Shown: positions 18,364 to 27,802, counted from the stretch's first letter. The stretch: DNA of 64,000 bases from Myxococcales bacterium (GCA_016793465.1 JAEUJW010000081.1:186001-250000), one strand, 5' to 3'. Notes: generated by a model not told the origin, from the letters alone. Program-made: numbers and translations.

Positions 18364-18957
18364 TCACACGCAGGTCTCGGACAGCGGGAGCGTGTGCGCG
18401 CAATGATCGGCGGGCAGCATGGTGGCGACGGTCGCGTGGTAGATGCGGCAGGCGAGCGTGTCGCCGGCGAGGTCGCCGGCGTCGTAGGGCTCGGCGTCGC
18501 CGAGGTCCGCGCAGGCGTCCAGACAGGCGGCGGCGTCGGGCCACTCGGCGGGGCAGGTGGCGGTGACGATGGCGCAGAAGCCGTCGCAGTTGCTGCCGCA
18601 CTGGCCGTTGCCGCCGGGGCCGGCGTGGCTGCAGTGGAGGGTCGGGTCGCTGGCGGCGGCGCCGGCGTGGTAGAGGCGGCAGCCGAGGGTGTTCCCGCTC
18701 ATGTCGGACTCGGCGCCCACGTCGAAGTTGGCGCAGGTCGACAGGCAGGTCTCCTTGTTGGAGTACTGGGCGACCGCGCCGGTGCAGTTGGCGGTGATGC
18801 GGGTGCAGTAGCCGTCGCAGTCGAAGTTGACCGCGCCGCCGGTGGGCTCGCTGGCGGCGCTGGGGTCGGAGGCGCCGGTGCTGGCGTCGCCGGAGTCTTG
18901 GGTGTCGCCGGGGCAGGCGGCGAGGAGCGTGAGGAGGAGAAAGGCCGAGGACCGCAC
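18364..18957 (-). CDS. cysteine-rich lipoprotein, paralogue of the next gene
   Basis: A 197-residue lipoprotein (lipobox LLAAC) starting at GTG. It consists of two copies of a roughly 70-residue Cys-rich unit: DGYCTRITANC...TCANFDVGAESDMSGNTLGCRLYHAGAA and DGFCAIVTATC...ACADLGDAEPYDAGDLAGDTLACRIYHATVA. The conserved C-R-x-Y-H-x-x-x-A motif in each unit and the nine or more paired Cys suggest a disulfide-bonded extracellular module. I do not recognise the family. It is about 45 percent identical by eye to the neighbour at 19024-19680. Confidence 0.75.
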   Translation of the reverse strand: MRSSAFLLLTLLAACPGDTQDSGDASTGASDPSAASEPTGGAVNFDCDGYCTRITANCTGAVAQYSNKETCLSTCANFDVGAESDMSGNTLGCRLYHAGAAASDPTLHCSHAGPGGNGQCGSNCDGFCAIVTATCPAEWPDAAACLDACADLGDAEPYDAGDLAGDTLACRIYHATVATMLPADHCAHTLPLSETCV

Positions 18958-18969
18958 GGCGTGACTGTA
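18958..18969 (-). promoter_or_regulatory. leaderless -10 element of the first Cys-rich lipoprotein
   Basis: TACAGT (18969-18964) ends six bases before the GTG at 18957. Confidence 0.5.
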
Positions 18970-19023
18970 ACACCGTGCGGTCCCGGACTCGCGAGCGACG
19001 CGCCGACGGGGGCGCCTCGCCGA

Positions 19024-19680
19024 TCACATGCAGGGCGGCGAGTCGGCCGCGATGTGCGGGCAGTGGGTCGTGGCGTCGGCGGCCGAGTTGGCGGCCGCGG
19101 TCAGGTGGTAGAGGCGGCACGCGAGGTTGTTGCCCGACATGACGGTGGCGTTGTAGGGCGTGTCGTCGGTGAAGCTGGCGCACGCGGTCATGCAGGCGCC
19201 CATGTCGGCGAACTGGCTCGCGCAGGTGGCGAGGGCGATGGTGCAGAAGCCGTCGCAGTCGTTGCCGCAGACGCCGGCGCCGCCGGGGCCGGCGTGCTCA
19301 CAGTGGGTCGCGGGGTCGCCCATGGCGGCGCCGGCGTGGTAGGTGCGGCAGCCGAGGGTGTTGTTGGCCATCTCGCCGGCGACGCCGAGCTCGAAGCTGG
19401 CGCACGCGTTCATGCACGGGGTCATGCCGTTGTCGGTGCCGGCGAAGTACTGGGCGTTGCCCGCGGTGCAGTTGGTGCTGACGGCGGTGCAGTAGTCGGA
19501 GCAGCTCAGGGCCTCGCCGCCGGTCGGCGTGTCGTCGGTCGCGCCGCTCGTCGGGTTGGTCATGGTGGTGGTGGCCGGGTTCGTGGTCGCGTCGGTGTCC
19601 TCGGTGTCGCCGCCGCTGTCGCCGCAGGCGGGGAGGGCAAGGAGGAACAGGCTGGAGAGGAGGCTCAGGGTTTTCCGCAT
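19024..19680 (-). CDS. cysteine-rich lipoprotein, paralogue of the previous gene
   Basis: A 218-residue lipoprotein with lipobox LPAC and a Thr-rich spacer (TNPATTTMTNPTSGA), then the same two-unit Cys-rich structure: SDYCTAVSTNC...NNTLGCRTYHAGAA and DGFCTIALATC...GNNLACRLYHLTAA. The start at 19680 is set by the signal peptide and by a promoter with TTGACC and AATAGT. Tandem duplication of a gene that itself contains an internal duplication indicates repeated expansion. The function is unknown and a surface location is likely. Confidence 0.78.
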   Translation of the reverse strand: MRKTLSLLSSLFLLALPACGDSGGDTEDTDATTNPATTTMTNPTSGATDDTPTGGEALSCSDYCTAVSTNCTAGNAQYFAGTDNGMTPCMNACASFELGVAGEMANNTLGCRTYHAGAAMGDPATHCEHAGPGGAGVCGNDCDGFCTIALATCASQFADMGACMTACASFTDDTPYNATVMSGNNLACRLYHLTAAANSAADATTHCPHIAADSPPCM

Positions 19681-19716
19681 GCGGCGCACTATTGACCCGG
19701 GACCTACGTGGGTCAA
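19681..19716 (-). promoter_or_regulatory. promoter of the second Cys-rich lipoprotein, leaderless
   Basis: TTGACC (19716-19711), 17-base spacer, AATAGT (19693-19688), seven bases to the ATG at 19680. Confidence 0.65.
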
Positions 19717-19969
19717 ATCTTTTTCAGGCGCGGGCAGGCGGGCAGGCGCCGGTCTCGCAGGCGTCCCTGAAGACGGGCCCTCGGCTCGCGAATTCGCAGG
19801 CTTGTGCCTTGGAGCAGCCTCGAGATTCGCGTTCAGGCGCACTGGCGGGCCCGGGGCGCGCGTGGGCGAGCGCCGCGGGCGAGTCCGGCGCGGCGGTGAG
19901 ACGCCGCCGCGGCGAGGGACGGCGGACCACGACAGGTGTCACATCGGCGCGGCCGAAAGATCCCGATCG

Positions 19970-20306
19970 GTGCAGACACACGTGGCTGATCTGCTCGCTC
20001 GAGGACGCCGCCTCGACGCACGCGCGGGCCCGCGGCGGCAGGCGCAGGCCCTCGCAGCGGCCGAGGTCGGCGGCGTAGCGGCGGGCGAACTGCTCCTGCT
20101 TGCGGCGGGTCAGCGCCGGGTCGACAAAGCCCTGCTCGCGCAGCTCGAGGTCGACGGTGCGCTCGAGGATCGCGCGGCAGTCGTCGGCGGTCGCGACGTC
20201 GCCGCAGGCCGGCCTCGGCGGGCCTGCGGCAGCTCCACTCGTCGAACGGCAGCGACACGGGGCCCGAGAGGACGCCGTAGGCCGTCCGCCGCGCGGCGTA
20301 AAGCAC
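19970..20306 (-). pseudogene. remnant of a Cys-containing exported helical protein
   Basis: The frame opening at GTG 20306 reads YGVLSGPVSLPFDEW and then loses sense. The frame below continues as ACGDVATADDCRAILERTV, REQGFVDPALTRRKQEQFA, and ADLGRCEGLRLPPRARACVE, closing with ISHVCLH at about 19970 without a stop codon. The codon pattern and the spaced Cys residues look like the helical C-terminal part of small myxobacterial lipoproteins. Frameshift plus stop loss indicate decay. Confidence 0.45.
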
Positions 20307-20759
20307 AATGTGGTATCAGTTGTATGTAGATTGCAAGAGTGGGCGTCGCCGGTAAATTACAACGGCATTGCAAGTGTCCGCCGTCGGCGGGCGTCGCGGT
20401 GATCGCAAGAGCGTTGCGGCTGCGATGCGGCGGGAGGCCGGGCCGCCGAGGGCGGGCTCGCGGAGCGCCGCGAACGCCCGACACGCGCTTTTCGCCGACG
20501 GTGTCGCGGTCGGCCGCGGCCCGATCTCGTCGCGGGCGCGGTGGAGGCGGGCCGATCGCGTCGCGGGCAGGGCGCGGTGGAGCGGCCGATCGCGTCGCCC
20601 CAGGGCGACGGCGAGGTGACGCTGTCCTGGTCGTGACGGCCGGCGGTTCGCGGTAAAGGTGCGCCGCGCGCCGCTCCGGGGCCGGGAAGATTCCGGGTTT
20701 CACGGCCGCGGGTGACTCTACGCAGGCCCGCTGCGGGGCGGGAATGCCGGCCGGGGTGA
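20307..20759. other. gene-free A/T-containing spacer
   Basis: No gene is seen. The first 75 bases are the most A/T-rich part and carry two copies of ATTGCAAG (20330-20337 and 20367-20374). The rest is G+C-rich with repeated GATCGCGTCG-like words. This stretch may hold regulatory sites for the export operon that starts at 20773. Confidence 0.5.
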
Positions 20760-20772
20760 TAGCTTCGGGGCG
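20760..20772 (+). promoter_or_regulatory. leaderless -10 element of the MacAB-type operon
   Basis: TAGCTT (20760-20765) ends seven bases before the GTG at 20773. Confidence 0.45.
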
Positions 20773-21441
20773 GTGATCCGCCTCGAGGGCATTCACAAGT
20801 CCTACCACGTCGGCGGCAGCGAGCTGCCGGTGCTGCGGGACGTCGACCTCGAGATCCGCGAGGGCGAGTTCGTGGCGATCATGGGATCGTCGGGCTCGGG
20901 CAAGTCCACCCTTTTAAATATTCTGGGCATCCTCGACACCTACGACGCGGGCACGTACACGCTCGGCGACACGGTCGTTAAAAATTTGTCGGAGCGCCGG
21001 GCCGCGCAGCTGCGGAATCGTCACATCGGCTTCGTGTTCCAGTCGTTTAATCTGTTGCCATTTAAAAATGCGGTCGAGAACGTGGCGCTGCCGCTGTATT
21101 ACCAGAAGGTGCCACGCAGGCAGCGCAACAGGCTGGCGCGGGAGTACCTCGAGCGGCTCGGGCTGGGGGAGCGGCTGGAGCACCTGCCGGCGGAGATGTC
21201 GGGCGGGCAGAAGCAGCGGGTCGCGCTGGCCCGGGCCCTGATCACCAGGCCGCGGGTGATCCTGGCCGACGAGCCGACCGGGGCGCTCGACTCGGAGACT
21301 TCGGTGCAGATCATGGATCTGCTCGAGGAGGTGCATCGCACGGGCATCACCATCGTGGTGGTGACCCACGAGCAGGACATCGCCGACCGCACGCAGCGCA
21401 CGATCCGCATGCGCGACGGGGCCATCGTCTCGGGCCGCTGA
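20773..21441 (+). CDS. ABC transporter ATPase, MacB/LolD type
   Basis: A 222-residue ATPase with Walker [10 protein letters not shown] (about 39-47), Q-loop [10 protein letters not shown], signature SGGQKQR and Walker [13 protein letters not shown]. The family powers extrusion of macrolides, peptides or lipoproteins through MacB-like permeases. It is the first gene of a four-gene operon with two permeases and a periplasmic adaptor, separated by gaps of 2-27 bases. Several short A/T codon runs are present (CTT TTA AAT ATT near residue 48, GTT AAA AAT TTG near residue 70), which is very unlike the rest of the gene. Confidence 0.93.
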   Translation: MIRLEGIHKSYHVGGSELPVLRDVDLEIREGEFVAIMGSSGSGKSTLLNILGILDTYDAGTYTLGDTVVKNLSERRAAQLRNRHIGFVFQSFNLLPFKNAVENVALPLYYQKVPRRQRNRLAREYLERLGLGERLEHLPAEMSGGQKQRVALARALITRPRVILADEPTGALDSETSVQIMDLLEEVHRTGITIVVVTHEQDIADRTQRTIRMRDGAIVSGR

Positions 21442-21445
21442 CGGT

Positions 21446-22681
21446 ATGTTCGACCTCGACCGCTGGCAGGAGATCGGGCAGGTGCTGCGGCGGCGCAAGC
21501 TGCGGACCGGGCTGACCGCGTTCAGCGTGGCTTGGGGGATCTTCATGCTGGTGATCCTGCTCGGCGCCGGCAACGGGCTGCAGCACGGGGCGGAGTACGG
21601 GTTCCGCGACGACGCGACCAACAGCATCTGGGTCTACCCGGGGCGCACGTCGGTGCCGCACGAGGGCCACGCGGTCGGGCGGCCGGTGCAGTTCACCAAC
21701 GACGATCACGAGGCCGTGGCGGCGGCGGTCTCGGCCGTCGAGCACATCACCTCGCGGTTTTATCTCGAGGGGCAGTTCGTGGTCAGCCGGGGCGAGCGGC
21801 ACGCGTCGTTCGACGTGCGCTCGTGCCACCCGGGCCACCAGTTCCTCGAGAACACAATTATCAAGTCGGGCAGATTTTTAGATAACCTGGATATCGGCGA
21901 GCGGCGCAAAGTGGCCGTGATCGGGACGATCGTGGCCGACGCGCTGTTCGCCAGACATGAAGATCCGCTGGGGCAGTGGATCGACGTGCGGGGGATACCC
22001 TACCGCGTGGTCGGGGTGTTCGAGGACACCGGCGGCGAGGGCGAGCTGCGCAAGATCTATATCCCGATCTCGACGGCGCAGATGGCCTACAACGGGCAGA
22101 ACCGGGTCCACCAGATCATGTTCACGCTCGGCGACGCGACGGTGGCGGAGAGCCGCGAGATCGCCGCGGAGGTCCAGCGGCTGCTGGCGCACCGCCACGA
22201 GTTCGCGCTGGCGGATCGTCAGGCGATCCGGGTCTCCAACAACCTGGAACAGTTTCAGCGCTTCCTCGACCTGTTCGCGTGGATCCGAAGGTTCACGTGG
22301 GTGATCGGGATCGGCACGATCCTGGCGGGCATCGTCGGGGTCAGCAACATCATGCTGATCGCGGTGCAGGAGCGGACGCGGGAGATCGGGGTGCGCAAGG
22401 CGGTCGGGGCCACGCCGGGGGCGATCGTCGGGCTCATCGTGCAGGAGGCGCTGGTGATCACGGCGGTGTCGGGCTACGTCGGCATGCTGGCGGGTATCGG
22501 CGCGCTCGAGCTGGCGGCGCGCGTGCTGCCGCAGTCGGACTTCATGCGCGACCCGGAGGTCGACCTCGGGGTGGTCGCGGGGGCGACGCTGGTGCTGGTG
22601 GTCTCGGGGCTGCTCGCCGGCTACTTCCCGGCCCGGCGGGCGGCCCGGATCAGCCCGGTGGCGGCCATGCGGGCGGAGTGA
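21446..22681 (+). CDS. MacB-type ABC permease, first copy
   Basis: A 411-residue permease with one N-terminal helix ([19 protein letters not shown]), a periplasmic MacB-like core of about 210 residues and three C-terminal helices ([20 protein letters not shown] and two more), ending [12 protein letters not shown]. The motif [20 protein letters not shown] is the coupling helix typical of FtsX/MacB permeases. The start is four bases after the ATPase stop. It is about 45 percent similar by eye to the next gene, so the two may form a heterodimer. A/T-rich codons cluster at 21855-21890. Confidence 0.9.
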   Translation: MFDLDRWQEIGQVLRRRKLRTGLTAFSVAWGIFMLVILLGAGNGLQHGAEYGFRDDATNSIWVYPGRTSVPHEGHAVGRPVQFTNDDHEAVAAAVSAVEHITSRFYLEGQFVVSRGERHASFDVRSCHPGHQFLENTIIKSGRFLDNLDIGERRKVAVIGTIVADALFARHEDPLGQWIDVRGIPYRVVGVFEDTGGEGELRKIYIPISTAQMAYNGQNRVHQIMFTLGDATVAESREIAAEVQRLLAHRHEFALADRQAIRVSNNLEQFQRFLDLFAWIRRFTWVIGIGTILAGIVGVSNIMLIAVQERTREIGVRKAVGATPGAIVGLIVQEALVITAVSGYVGMLAGIGALELAARVLPQSDFMRDPEVDLGVVAGATLVLVVSGLLAGYFPARRAARISPVAAMRAE

Positions 22682-22683
22682 GC

Positions 22684-23955
22684 ATGATCGACGTCGACCG
22701 CTGGCAGGAGATCTGGGACACGCTGCGCCGCAACCGGCTGCGCGCCGCGCTGACCGCCTGCGGGGTGTTCTGGGGCGTGTTCATGCTGATCGTCATGCTG
22801 GGCTTCGGCCACGGGCTGCGCGAGGGGGTGCACCGCGGGATGGCCGGGTTCGCCTCGAACAGCCTGTACGTGTGGCCGCAGCGCACGTCGATGCCGCACG
22901 ACGGGCTGCTGCCGGGGCGGTTCGTGAGGCTGACGCTGGACGACGCCGAGGCGGTGCGCGCGGGGGTGCCGGGGGTCCGCGTGGTCGCGCCGCGCAACGA
23001 GCTCGGCGGGGGCCGGCGGGCGACCGCCAACGTGCGCCGCGGCGACAAGACCGGGGCGTTCCGGGTGGCCGGCGAGGTCGCGGAGATGACCGAGATCCAG
23101 GCGGTGATCCTCGAGCGCGGGCGGCTGCTCAACCCGCTCGACCTCGGCGAGCGGCGCAAGGTCGCGGTGATCGGCGCGCGGGTGCGCGAGCAACTGTTCG
23201 CGGCCGACGAGCAGCCGATCGGCGGCTCGATCGAGGTCCGCGGGGTGTACTTCATGGTTGTCGGGGTGTTCCGCTCGCCGCAGACGGGCGACGACGCGGA
23301 GCGCCACGACACCTCGATTCAGGTGCCGCTGACGACCTACGCGGGCGCGTTCGGGGCGGGCGAGCGGGTCGGGAGCTTCGCGATCCTGGCCGAGGACGGG
23401 GTGCCGTCGACGCGGGTCGAGGCCGACGTGCTGGCGCTGCTCGGGCGCCGCCACCACGTGCACCCGGACGACCGCCAGGCGTTCGGCAGCTTCAACGCCG
23501 ACCGCGAGCTGCGCAAGGTGTCGGGGCTGTTCGACGCGATCGGGCTGGTGATCTGGTTCGTCGGCACGGTGACGCTGATCGCGGGGGTGATCGGGGTCAG
23601 CAACATCATGCTGATCGTGGTCAAGGAGCGGACCCGCGAGATCGGGGTGCGCAAGGCGGTCGGGGCCACGCCGGCGTCGATCGTGCTGCAGATCGTGCAG
23701 GAGTCGACGGTGCTGACCGGGTTCGCGGGCGGGGTGGGGCTGGTGGTCGGGGTGGGGCTCGTCGAGCTGGTCGGGACGATGATGGACGGGCTGCCGCCGG
23801 GGCAGCAGCCGTCGATGTTCGCCCGGCCGGAGGTCGACTTCACGATCGCGGTGGCGGCGACGCTGGTGCTGGTGGTCTTCGGCGCGCTGGCGGGGGCGCT
23901 GCCGGCCCGCCACGCGGTCCTCATCAACCCGGTCGAGGCGCTGCGCGACGAGTGA
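22684..23955 (+). CDS. MacB-type ABC permease, second copy
   Basis: A 423-residue paralogue of the preceding permease with the same plan: first helix CGVFWGVFMLIVMLGFG, a periplasmic core, [19 protein letters not shown] and three C-terminal helices. The start is two bases after the previous stop (TGAGCATG), so translation is coupled. Unlike the first copy it has no A/T codon islands. Together with the single ATPase this suggests one heterodimeric exporter rather than two transporters. Confidence 0.9.
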   Translation: MIDVDRWQEIWDTLRRNRLRAALTACGVFWGVFMLIVMLGFGHGLREGVHRGMAGFASNSLYVWPQRTSMPHDGLLPGRFVRLTLDDAEAVRAGVPGVRVVAPRNELGGGRRATANVRRGDKTGAFRVAGEVAEMTEIQAVILERGRLLNPLDLGERRKVAVIGARVREQLFAADEQPIGGSIEVRGVYFMVVGVFRSPQTGDDAERHDTSIQVPLTTYAGAFGAGERVGSFAILAEDGVPSTRVEADVLALLGRRHHVHPDDRQAFGSFNADRELRKVSGLFDAIGLVIWFVGTVTLIAGVIGVSNIMLIVVKERTREIGVRKAVGATPASIVLQIVQESTVLTGFAGGVGLVVGVGLVELVGTMMDGLPPGQQPSMFARPEVDFTIAVAATLVLVVFGALAGALPARHAVLINPVEALRDE

Positions 23956-23982
23956 CCCGCGAACAGGGCGGTTCGGAGAGCC

Positions 23983-25074
23983 ATGAAGAAGCTGATCCCC
24001 ATCCTCATCATCGCGGCGGTCCTCGGCGGGCTGGCGTGGACGCTGCAGTTCCTCTACGAGCGCTCGAAGAAGCCGGACGTGATCCACGAGACCGAGGCGC
24101 CGGCGGTCGCGGACATCGTGCGCAAGACGGTGGCGACCGGGGCGATCGTGCCGCGCGAGGAGATCGACATCAAGCCGCGGGTCTCGGGGGTGATCGCGGA
24201 GCTGTTCGTCGAGCCCGGGGTGATCGTCAAGAAGGGCGACCGCATCGCCAAGATCCGCCTGATCCCCAACGTGGTGAACCTGCACCAGGCGGAGTCGAGC
24301 AAGCGCTCGGCGCAGATCGCGTTCAACCTGGCGAAGACGGAGTACGAGCGCCTCGAGGCGCTGCACCGGCAGGGGGTGCTGTCGCGCGAGGAGCTCGAGC
24401 GGGCCGGCACGACGCTGTCGCTGCGGCGCGAGGAGCAGCAGGCGGCGCAGAGCAACATCCAGCTGTTGAAGGAGGGGGCGTCGGGGCGCGGCGACCAGGC
24501 GTCGACGGAGGTGCGCTCGACGGTCGACGGCATGGTGCTGGCGCTGCCGGTGAAGGTCGGGGCGTCGGTGATCGAGAGCAACACGTTCAACGAGGGCACG
24601 ACGATCGCCACGGTCGCGGACATGGGCGACATGATCTTCCTCGGCAAGGTCGACGAGGCGGACGTGGGCAAGCTGCGCGAGGGGCTGCAGCTCGACATCA
24701 AGGTCGGGGCGCTCGCGGGCACGCCGATCTCCGGGAAGCTCGAGTACATCGCGCCGAAGGGGGTGACCCGCGAGGGGGCGATCGAGTTCGAGATCAAGGC
24801 GGCGATCGAGCGGCGGAGCGAGGGGCCGCTGATCCGCGCCGGCTACAGCGCGAACGCGGACATCGTGCTCGACCGCCGCGACGAGGTGCTGGCGATCCCG
24901 GAGAACCTGCTGCAGTTCGAGGGCGAGCGGGCGTTCGTCGAGGTCGAGGTCGGGCCCCAGCGGTTCGAACGCCGCGACGTGGAGCTCGGGCTGTCGGACG
25001 GGATCAAGGTCGAGGTGAAGGGCGGCGTGGCGGCGGACGAGAAAATTAAACGGCCCGAGCGGCGCGGGGCCTGA
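23983..25074 (+). CDS. periplasmic adaptor of the HlyD/MacA family
   Basis: A 363-residue membrane-fusion protein with an N-terminal signal anchor (LIPILIIAAVLGGLAWTLQF), a lipoyl-like half-domain (GAIVPREEIDIKPRVSGVI), a short coiled-coil hairpin (about residues 100-165) and beta-barrel domains. It bridges the inner-membrane permeases to an outer-membrane channel, which is not encoded here. GGAG lies upstream of the ATG. The segment EKIKRP near the C-terminus uses AAA ATT AAA. It is the last gene of the operon. Confidence 0.9.
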   Translation: MKKLIPILIIAAVLGGLAWTLQFLYERSKKPDVIHETEAPAVADIVRKTVATGAIVPREEIDIKPRVSGVIAELFVEPGVIVKKGDRIAKIRLIPNVVNLHQAESSKRSAQIAFNLAKTEYERLEALHRQGVLSREELERAGTTLSLRREEQQAAQSNIQLLKEGASGRGDQASTEVRSTVDGMVLALPVKVGASVIESNTFNEGTTIATVADMGDMIFLGKVDEADVGKLREGLQLDIKVGALAGTPISGKLEYIAPKGVTREGAIEFEIKAAIERRSEGPLIRAGYSANADIVLDRRDEVLAIPENLLQFEGERAFVEVEVGPQRFERRDVELGLSDGIKVEVKGGVAADEKIKRPERRGA

Positions 25075-25078
25075 GCGG

Positions 25079-25097
25079 GGGCGGCGGCTCGCCGCCC
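25079..25097 (+). terminator. hairpin after the export operon
   Basis: GGGCGGCG (25079-25086), loop of three, CGCCGCCC (25090-25097), five bases after the operon's last stop. No T-run. Confidence 0.45.
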
Positions 25098-25234
25098 GGT
25101 CTGGCGGATTCGTACGTCACTACATGCGGACCTCGCACGCGGGTCGTACGAGGATGTGACGATTGCTCGCCCGGCGAACGCTGTGCGATCGTGACGCGCC
25201 GGCCGGATCGGTCCGGAGATGGAGAGGGGTGGCG

Positions 25235-26137
25235 ATGCTTAATAAACGGGGGTTGTTGGGGTCGTTGGTGGTGCTGGTGACGGCGTGCGGCGACAGCGGG
25301 GGCGGATCGACCGGGACCGGGGCGTCGACGACGGGGATGACGGGGACGGACGCGGGGCCGACCGAGGGGACGGCGGCGACGACGGGGACGGACACGGGCG
25401 AGACAGGAGAGGGGACGACGGCGGACAGCGAGCAGCCGACGAGCGGGACGACGGGGCCCGTGAGCGACCCGGAGATCCTGCAGGCTTGTCTCGATCGCTA
25501 CGCCGCGGATGAGGCGTCATTGAACGCGTATTGCGCGTGCCCGGTCACCGCCCAGCTCTACGATAGCTTCGAGGAGTGTCTGGCGGACAACGCCACGCCC
25601 GTGGGCGACGTCGCCTGCGTCTGCGAGACGTACGCCCAGTTCCCCGCGATGAAGCCGCGGCTCGAGTGCGAGCTGGCGGCGCTGGAGACCATGACCGCCT
25701 GTTATACGAGCGACATGTGCGGCGGCGGGGTGGGCCAGGTTCTCATGTGCACGACGGCATACGAGAAGGCTCTGGAGGCCTGTGCGCCGGCCGTGATCGC
25801 CGCGGAGGCGGCGGCCGTGATCGAGTGCGAGATGAAGGCGCCGTTCATGTGCGGGTCGGGCGAGACGATCCCCGAGAGCTGGCGGTGCAACACGAAGGCG
25901 GAGTGCATGGACCAGAGCGACGAGTCGACCTGCCCCGATACGTTCATGTGCAAGGACGGCTCGGGCTGGTTCCCCAACGTCTACAAGTGTGACAATCAGA
26001 TCGACTGCGCCGACGGGGAGGACGAGGACGACTGTCCGACGTTCATGTGTATGGACGGAGAGGTCATCCTCGGGTCGAAGAAGTGCGACGATCTCCCGGA
26101 CTGCGCCGACGGGTCCGACGAGGTGGGCTGCCCGTAG
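25235..26137 (+). CDS. lipoprotein with LDL-receptor class A repeats
   Basis: A 300-residue lipoprotein. ATG 25235 follows GGAGAGG and gives the lipobox LVTAC (Cys18). A Thr/Gly spacer (about 20-75) leads to a Cys-rich domain of about 110 residues and then three LDLa-type units from about residue 205: CGSGETIPESWRCN...CMDQSDESTC, CKDGSGWFPNVYKCD...CADGEDEDDC, and CMDGEVILGSKKCD...CADGSDEVGC. Each keeps the six Cys spacing and the acidic D-x-SDE calcium site seen in animal lipoprotein receptors. The likely role is calcium-dependent ligand binding at the surface. The M-L-N-K start uses A/T-rich codons. Confidence 0.85.
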   Translation: MLNKRGLLGSLVVLVTACGDSGGGSTGTGASTTGMTGTDAGPTEGTAATTGTDTGETGEGTTADSEQPTSGTTGPVSDPEILQACLDRYAADEASLNAYCACPVTAQLYDSFEECLADNATPVGDVACVCETYAQFPAMKPRLECELAALETMTACYTSDMCGGGVGQVLMCTTAYEKALEACAPAVIAAEAAAVIECEMKAPFMCGSGETIPESWRCNTKAECMDQSDESTCPDTFMCKDGSGWFPNVYKCDNQIDCADGEDEDDCPTFMCMDGEVILGSKKCDDLPDCADGSDEVGCP

Positions 26138-26181
26138 CCGCGGGCTGGCCGACCTCGAGGGCGTCCGCCAGGCGGTCGCGG

Positions 26182-27729
26182 TCAGACGACGAGGCAGACG
26201 CCGCCGCGGCGCGGGTCGCCGACGCCGGCGAGCGCGCCGTCGGGGGCGCGGGCGACCGTGTGCACGCCGCCGAAGAACATGTTGCGGGCGTTCCACAGGG
26301 TGTGGCGCGGCAGCAGGCCGGCGAGCATGGCCTCGGTGGCGGGGCCGAGGCCGGCCTCGACGCTGAGGTGGCCCTCCTCGACGTGCAGGCGCGGGGCGGC
26401 GACCGCCTCCTCTGGGGTCATGGCGAAGTCGATGAGGTTGCTGACGACCTGCAGGATCGCCGTGCGGATGCGCTTCGAGCCGCCGCTGCCGGTCACGGCG
26501 AACCACCCGTCGTCGCGGGTGAGCATGGTCGGGGCCATCATCGACGACAGGCGCTGGCCCTCGGGCCAGGCGTGCACGCCGGCGGGGTTGACGTCGTCCT
26601 CGCCGAGCATGTTGTTGAGCATCATGCCGGTGCCGGGGACCAGCGCGCCGCAGCCCTCGCCGTTCGAGACGGTCACGGCGGCGGCGTTGCCGGCGCGGTC
26701 GACCACGCTGATGTGGGTGGTGCCGCGGTAGGCGGCGCGCACGTCGGCGAGCTCGGCGGCGTAGCGGGCCAGCAGGTCGTCGGCGAGCAGGTGGGCGCCG
26801 CTGCCGTGGGCGGTGCGGGCGTCGACGGTGCGGGCCATGACGCGGGCCAGCACGGCGGCGTGGGCGGGTGACCCGAAGGCCAGGTCGCGGAGGTCGGCGC
26901 GCTGCAGCAGGCCGAGGCCGAATGCGATGAGCGTGCCGCCGGCGGACGGCGGCGGGTTGGTGGTGACGGCGGCGTCGCGGTAGCGCACGGTCAGCGGGTC
27001 GCGGACGACGACGGCGTAGCGGCGGAGGTCGTCGCGGGTGATGTGGCCGCCGCCGCTTCGGCAGGTGTCGGCGATGGTGGCGGCGACGTCGCCGGCGTAG
27101 AACAGGTCGTCGCCGTCGCGGCCGAGCGCCTCGAGCACGGCGGCGGCCTCGGGGCTCCTGATCACGTCGCCCTCGGCGCCGGTGAACAGCGCGCGGGTCT
27201 CGGGCGTGCCGAGGTAGATCGGCGCGACGAGGGTCATGAGGTAGGCCTGGAACGGCGTGACGGCCACGCCGTCGCGGGCGGCGGCGGCGGCCGGGGCGAC
27301 GATGTCGGCCATCGGCACGCGGCCGAGCGCGCGGTGGACGGCGAAGATCCCGCGGACGATCCCCGGGACCGCCGCGGTGCCGAGGCCGATCTGGAACTCC
27401 TGCTGCGCGGTGCCCCAGTCGGTGACGATCGGGTAGGCGTGGGCCTCGCTCGCCGGGCGGCGGCGCTGCGGGGTGTGCACGAAGAAGTCGAACATCCGCG
27501 GGGCGCCGCTGGCCGGGCGCGCGAGCAGGAAGCCGCCGCCGCCGAGCGAGGCGAGCACCGGCTCGGCCACGCAGGCGGCGTAGAGGCCGGCGAGGGCGGC
27601 GTCGAAGGCGTTGCCGCCGGCGCGCAGGACGGCGGCCGCGGCCTCGGCGGTCACGGGGTGGCCGGCGGCGACGCAGCCGTGCGGGCCGCCGGGGCCCGCG
27701 CTCCGCGAGGGTGCGAAGGATTTGGTCAT
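26182..27729 (-). CDS. gamma-glutamyltransferase family protein
   Basis: A 515-residue Ntn-hydrolase precursor that hydrolyses or transfers gamma-glutamyl groups, such as from glutathione. The conserved opening GCVAAGHPVTAEAAAAVLRAGGNAFDAALA, split here around residues 18-47, is followed by the autoprocessing site YRGTTHISVVD with catalytic Thr337, then PGTGMMLNNML and GSGGSKRI. No signal peptide is visible, so it may be cytoplasmic. AAGGACC lies upstream of the ATG. It is divergent from mtnP. Its substrate need not be glutathione, but phytochelatin synthase in the same window makes glutathione metabolism an attractive link. Confidence 0.88.
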   Translation of the reverse strand: MTKSFAPSRSAGPGGPHGCVAAGHPVTAEAAAAVLRAGGNAFDAALAGLYAACVAEPVLASLGGGGFLLARPASGAPRMFDFFVHTPQRRRPASEAHAYPIVTDWGTAQQEFQIGLGTAAVPGIVRGIFAVHRALGRVPMADIVAPAAAAARDGVAVTPFQAYLMTLVAPIYLGTPETRALFTGAEGDVIRSPEAAAVLEALGRDGDDLFYAGDVAATIADTCRSGGGHITRDDLRRYAVVVRDPLTVRYRDAAVTTNPPPSAGGTLIAFGLGLLQRADLRDLAFGSPAHAAVLARVMARTVDARTAHGSGAHLLADDLLARYAAELADVRAAYRGTTHISVVDRAGNAAAVTVSNGEGCGALVPGTGMMLNNMLGEDDVNPAGVHAWPEGQRLSSMMAPTMLTRDDGWFAVTGSGGSKRIRTAILQVVSNLIDFAMTPEEAVAAPRLHVEEGHLSVEAGLGPATEAMLAGLLPRHTLWNARNMFFGGVHTVARAPDGALAGVGDPRRGGVCLVV

Positions 27730-27789
27730 CGTGACGGGTCCTTGGGGTCGCCCGTGTATACCGCCTTTCGGGCGGCGAGGGCGGCGGGG

Positions 27790-27802
27790 TAGTCTCGCCG
27801 TC
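27790..27802 (+). promoter_or_regulatory. leaderless -10 element of mtnP
   Basis: TAGTCT (27790-27795) ends seven bases before the ATG at 27803. Confidence 0.5.

Noticed and set aside
20330..20374. Two ATTGCAAG words 37 bases apart suggest an operator pair.
   Set aside because: The words are short, the flanks differ, and the spacing is not a whole number of helical turns, so the evidence is too weak to call an operator.
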